From Hsuehochloa calcarea (Eukaryota; Streptophyta; Magnoliopsida; Poales; Poaceae), in assembly GCA_036346395.1 (NCBI GenBank), contig CM070599.1, forward strand, positions 15,305,232-15,369,231: a DNA stretch of 64,000 nt, read 5' to 3'. The notes under the pieces are model-generated. The model was not told the origin of the DNA, did not search any database, and worked only from the letters and a program-made list of their open reading frames with translations. Shown piece after piece: positions 12,320-22,162 of this stretch. Every line of letters begins with the position of its first letter. Within the stretch, counting starts at the first letter, position 1. Both the position numbers and the translations under genes were made by a program.

Positions 12320-15300
12320 TTAATTGAAATATAGTCCTTCACGATGATCGACGCGCATATAGCTAGCTTCCTCACTGGGTTCTTCCTCCAGTCTGATGCC
12401 GTCTCCGAAAGGAGGCAACTCGTCAAATTGATTGTACTCTTCCTCATCCACAACATTCTCAACTCCGACAATTCTTCTTTTCCTATGAAGAACTAGGTGG
12501 CAGTTCTTATTTGCTGGGTCCGTTACATAAAAAACTTGAACAACTTGCTTAGCGAGTACGAATGGTTCGTCCTTATATCCGACACGTGTGAGGTCCACAG
12601 TAGTGACGACGTACTTGTCGACCTTCACGCCCTGCGGAAGTTTAACCCAATGACATCGAAACATGGGGATCTTGAAAAGTACATAGTCAAGCTCCCAAAT
12701 CTCCTCTACGAACCCATAGTACGAGTTCAACCCGCGTGCCCCCGCGGTATTGAACCCCTCGTGAAATGCATCTATGCGGACACCATTATTCGGATCATGC
12801 TCTTCCTATCCCGAGTCAGATAAAACGTGTACCCATTTATGTCGTATCCTTGCCATGTCACAATTGTAAATTTTGATCCTTTGGCCAACCATAGCAGCGT
12901 TTCATCACTTGATAGCCTCCCAGTGAATCGCATCTTTAACCATTCGTTGAACCGACGGTTGTGCTCTCTCGTTATCCAAACCTCCGACCGGTCTGGATTC
13001 TATTGGCGTACCATGTCTTTGTACTCGTCGATGTACGAGGACAATTGGGTCATGTGTTGCAAGACCTTGAAATGGGCCTCGCAGATGTATCTAAATCGGA
13101 GTGATTGCTTTCCTCCGATGGTCCCGATACCTCCGGTCACCCCTCATGACGAGATAGAGGCACACCTATCGGTTCCATCTCGAGCCAAGTAGTCCACGAT
13201 AACTCAATGACCTCTTGGTTGCATAACCTTCGAGGATATCGCCCTCGGTGAGATCGATTCGCACGTAGGACTTCGTAATTCCCATGTATCTCTCGAAGGG
13301 TACATATGACGAGGAACACAGGCCGCATATCTTTATCTCTTTCAAAAGGTGAACAATGAGATGGACCATGATATCAAAAAAAGACGGAGGGAAATACATC
13401 TCAAGATGACATAGAGTCGTCACCACCTCGGCCTGCAGAGCGTCGAGTCCTTCGGGATCGATGACCTTCTGAGCAATTGAGTTAAAGAAATAACACAGCC
13501 TAAAGATTGTCACTCGGACCTTGTTTGGCAAGATACTCCTAATTGCAACAGGAAGCATCTGTGTCATCAGCACATGACAATCATGAGACTTCATATCAAT
13601 TAATTTCAAATCTTTCATGGAAACAAGTTTCTTAATATTGGCGGAGTAACCGGACGGAACTTTCACACCATGCAAACTTTGACACAGTTCATTTCTCTCG
13701 GCTTTGGACAAAGTGTAGCAAGCTGGGGGAAGGTACGTTCGTCCTTTATCGGTCTCTTTCGGTGCTAACTCAGTTCTCATATTCATATCAACCAAGTCAC
13801 GCCGTGCATTAACACCGTCTTTTGTTTTGCCACTAATGTTCAGTAAGAGACCAATCAAGCTATCACATACATTCTTCTCCACGTGCATGACGTCGATGCA
13901 GTGGTGAACTTCTAAGTGCTCCCAATAAGGTAAGTACCAAAAAATTGACCGCTTCTTCCAGATGTTTTTCTGAGGGGTCCTTAATTTACGTCCCTTTCCA
14001 AGCACAACATCGATATCCTTAACCATATCATAGACCTCTTTCCCTCTAAAAGCCCTTGAGCCGAACCGCACTCTTTATTTCCGTCGAATTGTTTCTTCAT
14101 CTTGCGGTATGGGTGAATCACGGAAGGAACCTACGGTGACGAATATACACGCTTTTATGTGAGTTGTTCACCATACACTCTCGGTACCATCTAAGCGGTC
14201 ATGATGTGCTTTGGCTCCTTTTGTAATCGAACCCCGACAAAGTTACCAAGGGTAGGAAAATCATTGATGTTGCGAATAACATGGCGCAGAAGTGAAATTC
14301 TCTCGCTTGTACGCATCCCATACTTGTACCCCTTCGCTCCAAAGTGTCACAAGATCTTCCAAAGAATGGTGCCAGGTACACATCAATATCGTTCTCAGGT
14401 TGCTTCGGCCCTTGGATAAGTAGTGACATCAAAATATATTTCCGCTTCATACACAGCCAAGTAGGATGGTTGTACATACATAGATTCGGGCCAGTGTTAT
14501 GCTCACGCTCATGTTACCGAAAGGATTCATTCCGTCCGTACTCAACCCTAACCTTATGTTCCTGTTCCGCGACCGAACTCTTCAAGCTCGATCAAGTTTC
14601 TCCACCGCGTAATCGCCAGGTGTCTAAGCTTCCCATCTTTCTTACACTCCTCCGAGTGCCAACGCATCAATCTTGCCTCCTTTCGGTTCGCAAATAAACG
14701 CTTCAAACGTAGGATCACAGGCAGATACCACAACATCTTAGCAGGAGGTCCTTGTTTCGCCTTAACAGTATTCTTACGCTTGTATCGGGATGCTTTGCAC
14801 ACGGGACATGCATGCATGTCTGCATACTCTTTACGAGAGAGGATACAATCGTTCGGACATGCATGTATTCTTTCTACTTCCATTCCCAATGGACAAAGAA
14901 CCTTCTTAGCTTGGTAGGTCGTCTTTGGGCAACACGCTTCCCTCGGAAGGATGTCACTAAGAGACCTAACAACGCCAGAAACTCTTGTCGGACCAACAAT
15001 TGCTTGCCTTCAATTTTAGCAGTTCAAGCACGGTTGACAACCTTGTGTATTCCGGCTTACAGCTAGGGAACAAAGGTTTCCCCGAGTCCTCCATTAAGCC
15101 CTCGAATTTACAAAACTCTCTCTCACCGTAGTTCCTTTTTGCATCGTGTGGCATCCGATCCAGATTGTCATCATGCGACCTATCCTCATCAAAAGCACAT
15201 TCCATACCCTGCATATTGTTGACTTCCTCGGCGATGTTGTCATTACTGACTTCCGGTATAATCTGCTCTTCACCGTGACTGCTCCAACATTAATATCCTT

Positions 15301-15505
15301 TTTTGAAACCCCTTTGTATTAAGTAAGCTTCGATCTGCGCCGGGTTGTTAAACATTTTCATATTACCGCAATCAATGCATGGATAGTACATAAATTTTAT
15401 CTCCTTCTTCAACATATCCTGCTCGGCGGCTCTTCTAAAAGCAAATACGCCATTAATATACTCTTCACTCACACGGTTCTCAATATACATCCAGTTTCGG
15501 TCCAT
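12320..15505 (-). pseudogene. CACTA TNP2-type transposase (Transposase_21), broken
   Basis: This would cut and rejoin the CACTA element ends in the nucleus. Read from right to left: a transposase-associated domain at 15505-15290 (start MDRNWMY, then a Cys pair YPCIDCGN); a linker at 15214-14966; a Cys-rich segment at 14889-14554 (HACPNDC, then HACPVC) leading to the start of the TNP2 core; core at 14477-14199 and 14071-13166 (HHCIDVMHVEKNVCDSLIG, then SHDCHVLMTQMLPVAIR, then YPPSFFDIMVHLIVHL-like text); and a DUF4216-like C-terminal part at 12730-12320 (KIPMFRCHWV, then FVLAKQVVQVFYV). Blocks lie in different frames with stops between them. Some breaks may be introns, but several are too close together, so I call it a pseudogene. 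Confidence 0.85.
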
Positions 15506-15879
15506 CTACACGTATACGCATGTAACAAATTAATTAGTGTTAAATTATATAATAATAAACCGCAAGTACCCTTCATAATGACCAAACACATTAGTGATTA
15601 GTCTATAACAAATATAAAGGGTTACAGATCGTTACACATTAGTAATTAGTCTAGAGTAAAAATAAAGGATAACAGATCGTTACCCTTCTCTCCAAGGTGG
15701 CACAATGTGGGAGGAGGCAGCACAGGTGCCACAATGGGGGGAGGAGGCAGGGGTAACAGCTCAAAACGGGGGAGGAGGTAGCAGCAGCAGCAGGGTGGCC
15801 AATGGGGAGGAAGCAGCAGCAGCAGCAGTGTGGCGGCGTCTCAAATGGAATGGAAAGGGGTTCTGTCGGGAGCATCTAC

Positions 15880-16177
15880 TTATAATGCTTGTATATCACA
15901 CACTGTTCTTTAAAAGAACCGTATGTGATAGACATGTATCACAGACGATTCTTGTAAAGAACTGTCTGTGATAAATAAGTATCACAACCGTATGTGAAGA
16001 ATCACATACGAAAGAATCACAGACGGTTCGTCTGTAATTCTTCACAGACGGTTCGTATAAAGAACCATCTATGATTATACGAACCGTCTGTGATACTTAT
16101 TTATCACAAACGGTTAATGAAGAATCGTTTGTAATAATTTTATCACACCGTCTGTGATGGAGTGATTAGTATAGTAT
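15880..16177. repeat. CACTA right subterminal repeats
   Basis: More than ten alternating copies of ATCACAGACGGTTCG / CGAACCGTCTGTGAT. The array ends at 16160 and is followed by a degenerate terminal repeat (TTAGTATAGTA) interrupted by the TIR element that begins at about 16179. Confidence 0.85.
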
Positions 16178-16667
16178 GGGCCTGTTTGGTATGGCTCTGC
16201 TCCAAATTTTTGTAGCTCCAACTCCAGCTTCACTTTTGGATCCACTTCTACGAGAAGTTAGAGCGGCCTGAGGGGATGTTTGGTTAGAAAGTTGGCTCCA
16301 ACTCCAGAAATGAGAATGATGTTTATAAAAAGACCGCACTACCCTTATTTTGTGAATTAATCCTTTTTCATATTACTTAACTTATAGAAGTTTAATAAAT
16401 TGATTTCAGTTATCATGTGCTTTTATATTTATTTATTTATTTTGTCATTTTGAGCCAAGTTGTGCCATCTTTTCACCCACGTTCGAAATTTTTACTCCAA
16501 ACAAATTAAATAAAACATACATCAACACCCATGGAGATCAGGGACGGGGCAAGGCAGACTCCTCACTGTGACAACCAGAGGATGACTATAAAGACCGATT
16601 GAATCTGTTAAGCATTTTAGCACAGCTTGACCGGAGTGCACTGCAAATGGAGCTCAGAAACTGAACA

Positions 16668-16990
16668 AGCAAGCTTGTTGGTGACCACAATGTCAAGCTG
16701 TGCAGCACGCTTCACTATCTCCTTGCGCTTCTTTGTGGACACGTTATGTGCGGTTTCAAAGACAAGAGGTCCTGCTTTTGTAAAGATACAACATTAGCAA
16801 ATACTTGACAGAACACTGAATGCAGGAGAGAGCAGCAATTCTCAAAATCAAAAATCTTGATGAAGATCAAAATGCATACTTGTTGTGCATCATGATAAGC
16901 TCCAACTCAGAGATATTGTGCACCACAAACTTCTTGAACTTGTTGAGCATGTAATGTCCATTCTTCTTGTCGAACCATATCCAATATAAC
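16668..16990 (-). pseudogene. RPL32: 60S ribosomal protein L32 gene fragment, with intron
   Basis: RPL32 is a cytosolic large-subunit ribosomal protein of about 130 residues. Two exon-like blocks match its C-terminal half. At 16990-16883 the text reads IGYG, DKKNGHY, NKFKKFVVHN, ELELIMMHN; at 16771-16668 it reads AHNVSTKKRKEIVKRAAQLD then IVVTNKLA. A 111-bp intron with GT...AG ends (donor GTATGC, acceptor AAAGCAG) separates them, so it was copied at the DNA level, not through mRNA. Compared with the expected protein, one base is missing just after IGYG and one is added just after the intron, so both blocks are frame-broken. The normal C-terminal end is replaced by unrelated sequence after KLA. 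The N-terminal exons are absent. It lies inside the TIR element. Confidence 0.8.
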
Positions 16991-17269
16991 CTATAACATT
17001 CAGAGTGATGATTCCATAGACCCGCCATGTAATGAGGAACTACAGGAGAAATATGCTACAGCTAAAACAAGACCGGATCCAGACCAATTCCATCTTAACA
17101 CGAGAAATAGATGGATGGAAGCTTCTCGTAAATGCCAACCTCCTCTTCAGAATCGATCAAAAAGAGAGAAAGAAATGGGATCAACAAATGTACCATCGCC
17201 ATCGGTCCGATCCATACAAAGTCTACGACAACCACTACACAAAGAAGATGGAACCCTACCTTACACCTC

Positions 17270-18060
17270 GCGAACGCGGAGGCGCGGAGCCCCATGGCGG
17301 CGGTGCAAAGGCGCGCTTGATGTCGTTTCATGCCGAGGATTGCGCCATCACCACGGAGAAGGCGACGGCACAAGCGGGCAGATCAAGGGGGAGGGCGACT
17401 TGGCGAGCTACGGCCGACGCAGCAAAGGTGGAACGCGTGGTCGCAGGAGGCGCAGGCGCCACGGCTACGGCCGCGGCGCGCGCCGAGGCGGACGGGCAGA
17501 GTCGCGGGCGAGGAGGAGGAGGACGGTCGTCGCGCTGGGAGGCAAAGCAGCAGGTGGAGGAGGCGGAGGTCGGCGGGCGAGAGGCGTGGCGAGGATGCGC
17601 GGCGGAGGGAAGTGGTGGAGGCGGCCGGGACGCGAGAGGCCGCCGTGGTGGTGGTGGTGGGCGAGCGCGGCGACGAGGGGAGAGGCGGGAAGGGGACGCG
17701 CGGAGGAAGAAGGGGTGCGGCGAGGCGTCGGGCGAGAGGGAGGAAGGCGGTGGGGTGGGTGGCCGGGGTGGAAGCGGCGCAGAGGAAGCCGAGGAGGGAC
17801 GCGGCGGGGATGGGACGCGGAGGAAGAAGGGGGGAAGCGAGGCGTCGGGGGAGGAGGGAGGCGAAGGGCGGCGGTGGCGGGTGGAAGCGCAGAGGAAAGC
17901 CGAGGAGGAGGAGGCGGGGATGGGGACGCGGCGGAGGAAGAAGGGGTGGGGCGGAGGGAGGTGGGCGGGGATGGGGGCTTGACGGAGGAAGAAGGGGTGG
18001 GCGGAGGGGTGAAGAAGGCAGAGGGGAGGCGGGCGGAGGCGAATGGTGTGGGGATCGGGA
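17270..18060. other. GC-rich purine-biased tract, no credible gene
   Basis: All plus-strand frames stay open for hundreds of codons here because the sequence is mostly GGAGG/GCGG repeats without T. The predicted proteins are Gly/Arg/Glu-rich low complexity. A sequence just upstream on the minus strand (ATGGGGCTCCGCGCCTCCGC at 17312-17293) could be the first exon of a captured gene, but I cannot identify it. Confidence 0.5.
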
Positions 18061-18286
18061 TGGATGGGCGAGGGTTTTGTTGGATGGCATTTGGTGGGTA
18101 ATTTTATCTTAATTTTAGGTATTTTTGTAACCGGATGATCGCTCCATGGGGGGCGGCCTTCTCAGACTCCGAGAAAATACACTCTGACTGCTCAGATTCT
18201 CAAACTCCAAATTGATTTTTGTTGTGTTGGATCCGTTTGGCATGGCTCCACCTACTCCAACTAAGTGGGAGTTAGAGCCATACCAA

Positions 18287-18668
18287 GGGCTGTTTGGTAT
18301 GGCTTCAACTCCCACTTTAGTTGGAGGTGGAGTCATGCCAAACGGTCATCCAACAAAAATTGAATTTGAGTTTGAGAACTGAGCATAGAGGTATTTTTTC
18401 AGAGTCATGGAAGGTCGCTCGCATGGAGCGATCATCCAGCTACTAAAATACCCCAAAATTAAGATAAAATTACCCACCAATGCCATCCAATAAACCTCGC
18501 CCATCCAATAAAACAAGTAGATACTTTTAACAAAGATCTTTCTCATTCCCTGAGTGGAGTTAACTTTCTAACCAAACACTCAGACTACTCCAACTTCATA
18601 GGAGTGGATCCAAGAGCCGTTCTGAGTTGGGAGTCGAAAAATTGGAGCGAGTGCACAAATAGGGCCCA
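18287..18668. mobile_element. MITE of the same TIR family, next to the Pack-type element
   Basis: It starts GGGCTGTTTGGTATGG and ends CACAAATAGGGCCC. With the right end of its neighbour it forms a palindrome centred at about 18289: 18064-18285 pairs with 18293-18505. It has no coding capacity. Confidence 0.6.
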
Positions 18669-18686
18669 AATAGACCCTATATTTTA

Positions 18687-18697
18687 TAGTAGTGCCA
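18687..18697. repeat. CACTA right terminus and target duplication
   Basis: TAGTAGTG (18687-18694) is the complement of the CACTACTA end, and CCA (18695-18697) repeats the CCA at 1174-1176. The eight terminal bases plus the three target bases match exactly. Confidence 0.7.
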
Positions 18698-18956
18698 TTT
18701 CCCAACTCGGACTCGCGGCCCCTCGCCTCTGCGCCACCGCCACGACGCAATCCGAGAGGCGCTCGGCTACCGCGTCGCCAAGAGGATAATTAAGGTGGCG
18801 CGATTGCGTGGCGGTTACTTTCTTGCTGACAAGTTGCTCGCTGTCTGAACGAAGTCTTCTCGAAGCGAACTCCGAAATCAGAACCGCCCTGCATGGTGTG
18901 CTAGCGAGGCGGATTCGCAATCCGACTAGGGTTCGGAGGTACGCATCGATCGACCG

Positions 18957-18964
18957 ATAAATAC
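18957..18964 (+). promoter_or_regulatory. possible TATA box of the PB1 gene
   Basis: GATAAATA lies 108 bases before the ATG at 19072 and 260 bases after the CACTA end. The position fits a short GC-rich 5' leader. It is a sequence match only. Confidence 0.35.
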
Positions 18965-19071
18965 TGGCGGCAGTGCCAGCATTCTCCGTCCTCTGCAAAG
19001 CCATCCTTCACCTCCAAGCCAGCTCCCATCGAGTCTCCCTGAGATCCTCCTCCCTCTGCAAGATCGGTAGC

Positions 19072-19854
19072 ATGGCAGGCGGCGCAAGGGTGATGGTCAG
19101 CTACGGCGGGGAGATCCGGCGCTGCCCCGGAGGCGGTCAGCCGAGGTACGTCGGGGGCGAGCACCGGGTCATCAGGGTCAGCCGGTCCGTCTCGCTTGAG
19201 GAGCTCCGCCCCCGGCTCGCGGCCCTCGCGAGCTGCTTCGACGTCTGCATCCAATACGTGCTCCCCGGCGAGGACCTGGATGCGCTCCGCGACGTGCTGA
19301 CCGAGGACGACCTGCGGGACGTGCTAGACCGGGTGCTGCACCGGGACCTGCGGGTCCGCCTGCTCGGCGCCGACCCGGCCAAGTCCCGCCGCGTCCGGGT
19401 GTTCCTGATCCGCATCGACGCCCCGCCGCCGCCCTCCGAGGCGCTGCTCGCTCCCGCTCACAGGCGACGGAGCGCGTCCTCGCCATCGTCCTCTTTGCCA
19501 GCGAAGACGGACGACACTACTGCTTCGACGACCACAGTATCAGATGCTGATACAACCTCTCCAATCCAAGATACTGGACTCGACACGGCGGCGGCATCGT
19601 CCTCGTCCCCAGCAGAGCAGAGGAGTCTGGTGGGCCCTGCTTCGGAGTTCTTGACGCAAGTAGCGCCGGTCGTAGTCTACCGGCCGGCGATCCCGGTGTA
19701 CCCGGGTTCGTCGTGTCTGCTTTTGTGTTGGGTTGATCTCAGCAACAAATTTCGAGAACAAACTTCGAGATTTAATGGGGGCAAAATTCTATTAGCATAT
19801 CGGAGGCGTAACCAACTTGTGGTTACCGATCTCGTTCACCCAGCGCAAGATTAA
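19072..19854 (+). CDS. PB1-domain (octicosapeptide/Phox/Bem1p) protein; stop codon replaced by a Copia LTR
   Basis: PB1 domains make head-to-tail protein contacts; small plant PB1 proteins are mostly uncharacterised. The start is ATG at 19072 (MAGGARVMVSYGG); the frame is open further upstream but has no ATG there. Residues about 8-115 form the domain: VMVSYGGEIRR, VIRVSRSVSLEEL, and the acidic OPCA-like stretch YVLPGEDLDALRDVLTEDDL, ending with VRVFLIRID. A Ser/Thr/Ala-rich tail follows. Codon 218 is TTG at 19723-19725, after which the LTR begins. In the empty site (TTTTG then TAG at 27649) the next codon is the stop TAG, so the ancestral protein is 218 residues. As it stands the frame runs 42 codons into the LTR (WVDLSNKFREQ...) and stops TAA at 19852-19854, giving 260 residues. 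There is a CACTA element 375 bases upstream. GC-rich codon use fits a grass single-exon gene. Confidence 0.8.
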   Translation: MAGGARVMVSYGGEIRRCPGGGQPRYVGGEHRVIRVSRSVSLEELRPRLAALASCFDVCIQYVLPGEDLDALRDVLTEDDLRDVLDRVLHRDLRVRLLGADPAKSRRVRVFLIRIDAPPPPSEALLAPAHRRRSASSPSSSLPAKTDDTTASTTTVSDADTTSPIQDTGLDTAAASSSSPAEQRSLVGPASEFLTQVAPVVVYRPAIPVYPGSSCLLLCWVDLSNKFREQTSRFNGGKILLAYRRRNQLVVTDLVHPAQD

Positions 19855-20184
19855 AAGACGGGACTCGGCAAGCCTCTGGTATGTGTGTTCTTGGCTACGA
19901 AAGTTCCACACAATACCCGATCTACTAAGTGTGCTGTGGTGAGCGAAGGTCGGAACCGTCGGCACCACCGTGACGTCGCCATCACCACTAGGATATCTTC
20001 GCCTCAGGCCGACACTCTCCTGCCCTCTCCAGCACCGACGTCAACCAACTCTAAGACTCAATGGCATCCTCAGGCTCAGATACACGCACTCACGCTTCCG
20101 CTCAAATGATTAGACTAGGTGTTCATTTATGTGCAAGGGTTAATCATATTTAGATTAAGGTTTTAAACTCAGATATTGCCCACA
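19726..20184 (+). repeat. Copia 1, 5' LTR
   Basis: Its first 126 bases are read through by the PB1 frame. TG...CA ends; matches 27194-27643. Confidence 0.93.
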
Positions 20185-20200
20185 TTTAGTATCAGAGCCA
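20185..20200 (+). other. Copia 1 primer binding site
   Basis: TTTAGTATCAGAGCCA directly follows the LTR. It matches the initiator-Met tRNA 3' end pattern TGGTATCAGAGC except in its first bases. Confidence 0.8.
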
Positions 20201-21330
20201 CCCCTAGCTCATATTGAACCCGGTTAGATCTTCCCCTCGCACGGATCTAACTATCAGTGGCTCATACTCGCTCGGATCTCAGATCCGTGGCTCGGTTTTA
20301 GCACTTAGAAGGAGGGGAGAAGCCCTTTTGTAAAACCCTAATGAAATCATGAAATCAACCCGGATCGGAATCGAAAGATGCGGCGGAATACTTACGATTT
20401 TTTTTATCCGAGCCTTCTCCGCCTCAAAGCACCGTAGCTCCACTGACGGCTGCGCGACCTCGACAGACGCACGCGCCAGCGAGGAGAGCTGCGGGGGCGC
20501 CGCCTCTTGATGCGATTCGCCGCCGCCGCCTTCGCTTCGCTCTCCTCTGCGCCATCGGCGAAGGAGCCGCCGCCGCCGCCTCGCCCACGCCCACGCCGCC
20601 GCCATCGCGGAGTTTTCGGAGAGGAACGCGAAATGGGGATTAGGTTAGATTTCCCGATTTCGTCGCTTTTTATACCGTGCGGCGGACGTTCTCGGCCGTT
20701 CGATCTCATCCGACGGTTCGCGTCCGATCGGATCCGGCGGAGTGGGATTGGGGCGGCTATTCCCGGCCGTCCGATCAAATCCAATGGCTCGCACCGTTTT
20801 GGCCGGCGGAAGTGGAAACGCGCGGCAGCTCTCAGCCCTCCGATCAGATCTAACGGCCATCATTGATTCGGCGTTATGGGCTTTTTCCCGTTTGGACCGA
20901 GCGCGAGAAGGAGCTGGGCTGAGCACAGGCCGAAGCAAAGCACTGTACATGAGCCGCACAGTGCGATTTTCTTTTTCTAAAGGATTTTATTATTTTTATT
21001 TAAGTTTTGTGCACTATTTTTAATTAATGATAATTGCTCAAGTAACAGTGTATAATTGTCTCTAATTAAAATTGAACTCACGAGATATTTTAATTAGAGA
21101 TTTTTTTGTTTTATTTTGGCATTATGTATACACATGATTACATACTGACTAACGTTGTTTGTAGTCGTCTTTCGCCATATTAATTGTTGAAGTTCTTTTC
21201 ATTTTCTGCCCAACGGTGATATGAATTAGAACTGTAGTTTTGCATGTTATTAATCAGACCAACGTAGGGTTAATTGCATGCAATACATTTTTTATATTAT
21301 TTCTAATTTTTTTCATGTATTTTAATGTTC
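20201..21330. other. long untranslated leader of Copia 1
   Basis: No gag homology here. The first 750 bases are GC-rich with CGATCGGATCCGG-type text; the rest is AT-rich. The GC-rich part resembles a plant promoter or 5' UTR more than retrotransposon DNA and may be captured, but I cannot identify a source. Confidence 0.45.
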
Positions 21331-21335
21331 AGCAA

Positions 21336-22162
21336 TAAATGCTTCGAATGTTGCTGCCACAATTGACAACATTGAACAGCTTACGGGAAGCAACTTTCCC
21401 GCTTGGAAAGAAAGAATTTCAGTTGTCCTTGGAGTTTTAGACCTCGATTATGCGTTAAGGGTGACTTCTCCCATTCCCCCCACCGACGGTGAGGATAATT
21501 ATGATGAGAAAAAGAAAACTTATGATGCTAATGCTGAAAAATAGGAGTGGTCCAACCGCCTGTCACTAATGATCATGAAGAAAAAAATCACCTGTTCTGA
21601 TAATGTTAAGGAGTACCTGGCTTCAGTTGAGGAGAAATTCAAAGGCTCCACTAAGGTTTATACCAGTACTTTAATCCAGAGGCTCTTATCCACTAAGTAT
21701 GACGGGTCCAGCAGCATAAGAGAGCATATCATGATGATGACTGGTATGGCTGGAAAACTCAAGGGCATGGACATGGAGATATCCGATGGTTTCCTAGTCC
21801 ACTTTATTATGACTTCTCTTCCTTCTGAGTACACTGCTTTTAAGATAAATTACAATACTCAGAAAAATAAATGGAGTATGAGCGATCTAATCGTCATGTG
21901 TGTCTAGGAGGAAGAAAGAATAAGGACCGAAAAGAAAGATTTTGCTAATCAAGTTGGCGGTCCTAGCAAAAGGAAGTTCTCAGAAGACTTTAAATCCAAG
22001 AAAAAGCTGCACTACTCCCCTAATTCAGATAAGTCAGGGCCTAAGGCGCACAATGCACCTAAGCCCCATGTTGCTCCCACTAGAGCACTTAATGGGAATA
22101 CATGTCACTTCTGCAAGGAACCAGGGCACTTCCAGAAGGACTGTGTTGGTTTTCTAAAATGA
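21336..22162 (+). pseudogene. Copia 1 gag with in-frame stops
   Basis: One reading frame holds the whole capsid gene: IDNIEQLTGSNFPAWKERI at the start, ILxRLLSTKY-like helix region, and the zinc knuckle CHFCKEPGHFQKDC near 22100-22141. It is interrupted only by stop codons: TAG at 21542, TAG at 21905 and TGA at 22160, with no frame change. The start codon is not obvious; CAG just before the homology could be a splice acceptor. Confidence 0.85.

Larger units (their letters stand above)
16179..18286. mobile_element. TIR element carrying a captured gene fragment (Pack-type)
   Basis: The left end starts GGGCCTGTTTGGTATGG and about 140 bases of it match, inverted, the far right end at 18530-18668 (GGATCCACTTCTACGAGAAG region and TGTTTGGTTAGAAAGTT region). 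An internal end of the same family (AGAGCCATACCAA, 18273-18285) marks its probable own right end. GGGCCTGTTTGG is an end type seen in Tourist/hAT-like grass MITEs; I cannot assign the superfamily. No transposase is encoded. The cargo includes an RPL32 fragment (16668-16990) and a very GC-rich tract (17.27-18.06 kb). It was inserted in the right terminal repeat of the CACTA element: TATAGTAT lies left of it and TATAGTAG right of the whole array. Confidence 0.6.
1177..18694 (-). mobile_element. CACTA (En/Spm) DNA transposon with nested insertions
   Basis: The left end reads CACTACTACAGAAAAACTC at 1177; the right end, read on the minus strand from 18694, starts CACTACTATAAAA. The 3-bp target duplication CCA lies at 1174-1176 and 18695-18697. 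Subterminal repeats built on CACAGACGGTTCG lie inside both ends (1195-1362 and 15.9-16.16 kb). TNP2-type transposase and then a Ptta/TnpA-like ORF follow each other on the minus strand, the order usual in grass CACTA elements. The 17.5-kb span is inflated by later insertions (2.9-7.0, 7.0-8.6, 8.6-12.2, 16.18-18.69 kb). The right terminal match is only 8 bases before it diverges, because a TIR element sits inside it. Every transposase reading frame is broken, so the copy looks inactive. Confidence 0.75.

Noticed and set aside
17032..18112. Overlapping ORFs of 235-328 codons in several frames
   Set aside because: The sequence is nearly free of T on the plus strand, so frames stay open by composition. 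The proteins are Gly/Arg/Glu low complexity and no frame shows a domain.
18973..19071. Longer PB1 reading frame starting at 18973
   Set aside because: The codon there is GTG, the extension has no ATG, and the homologous text starts at MAGGARVMVSY (19072).
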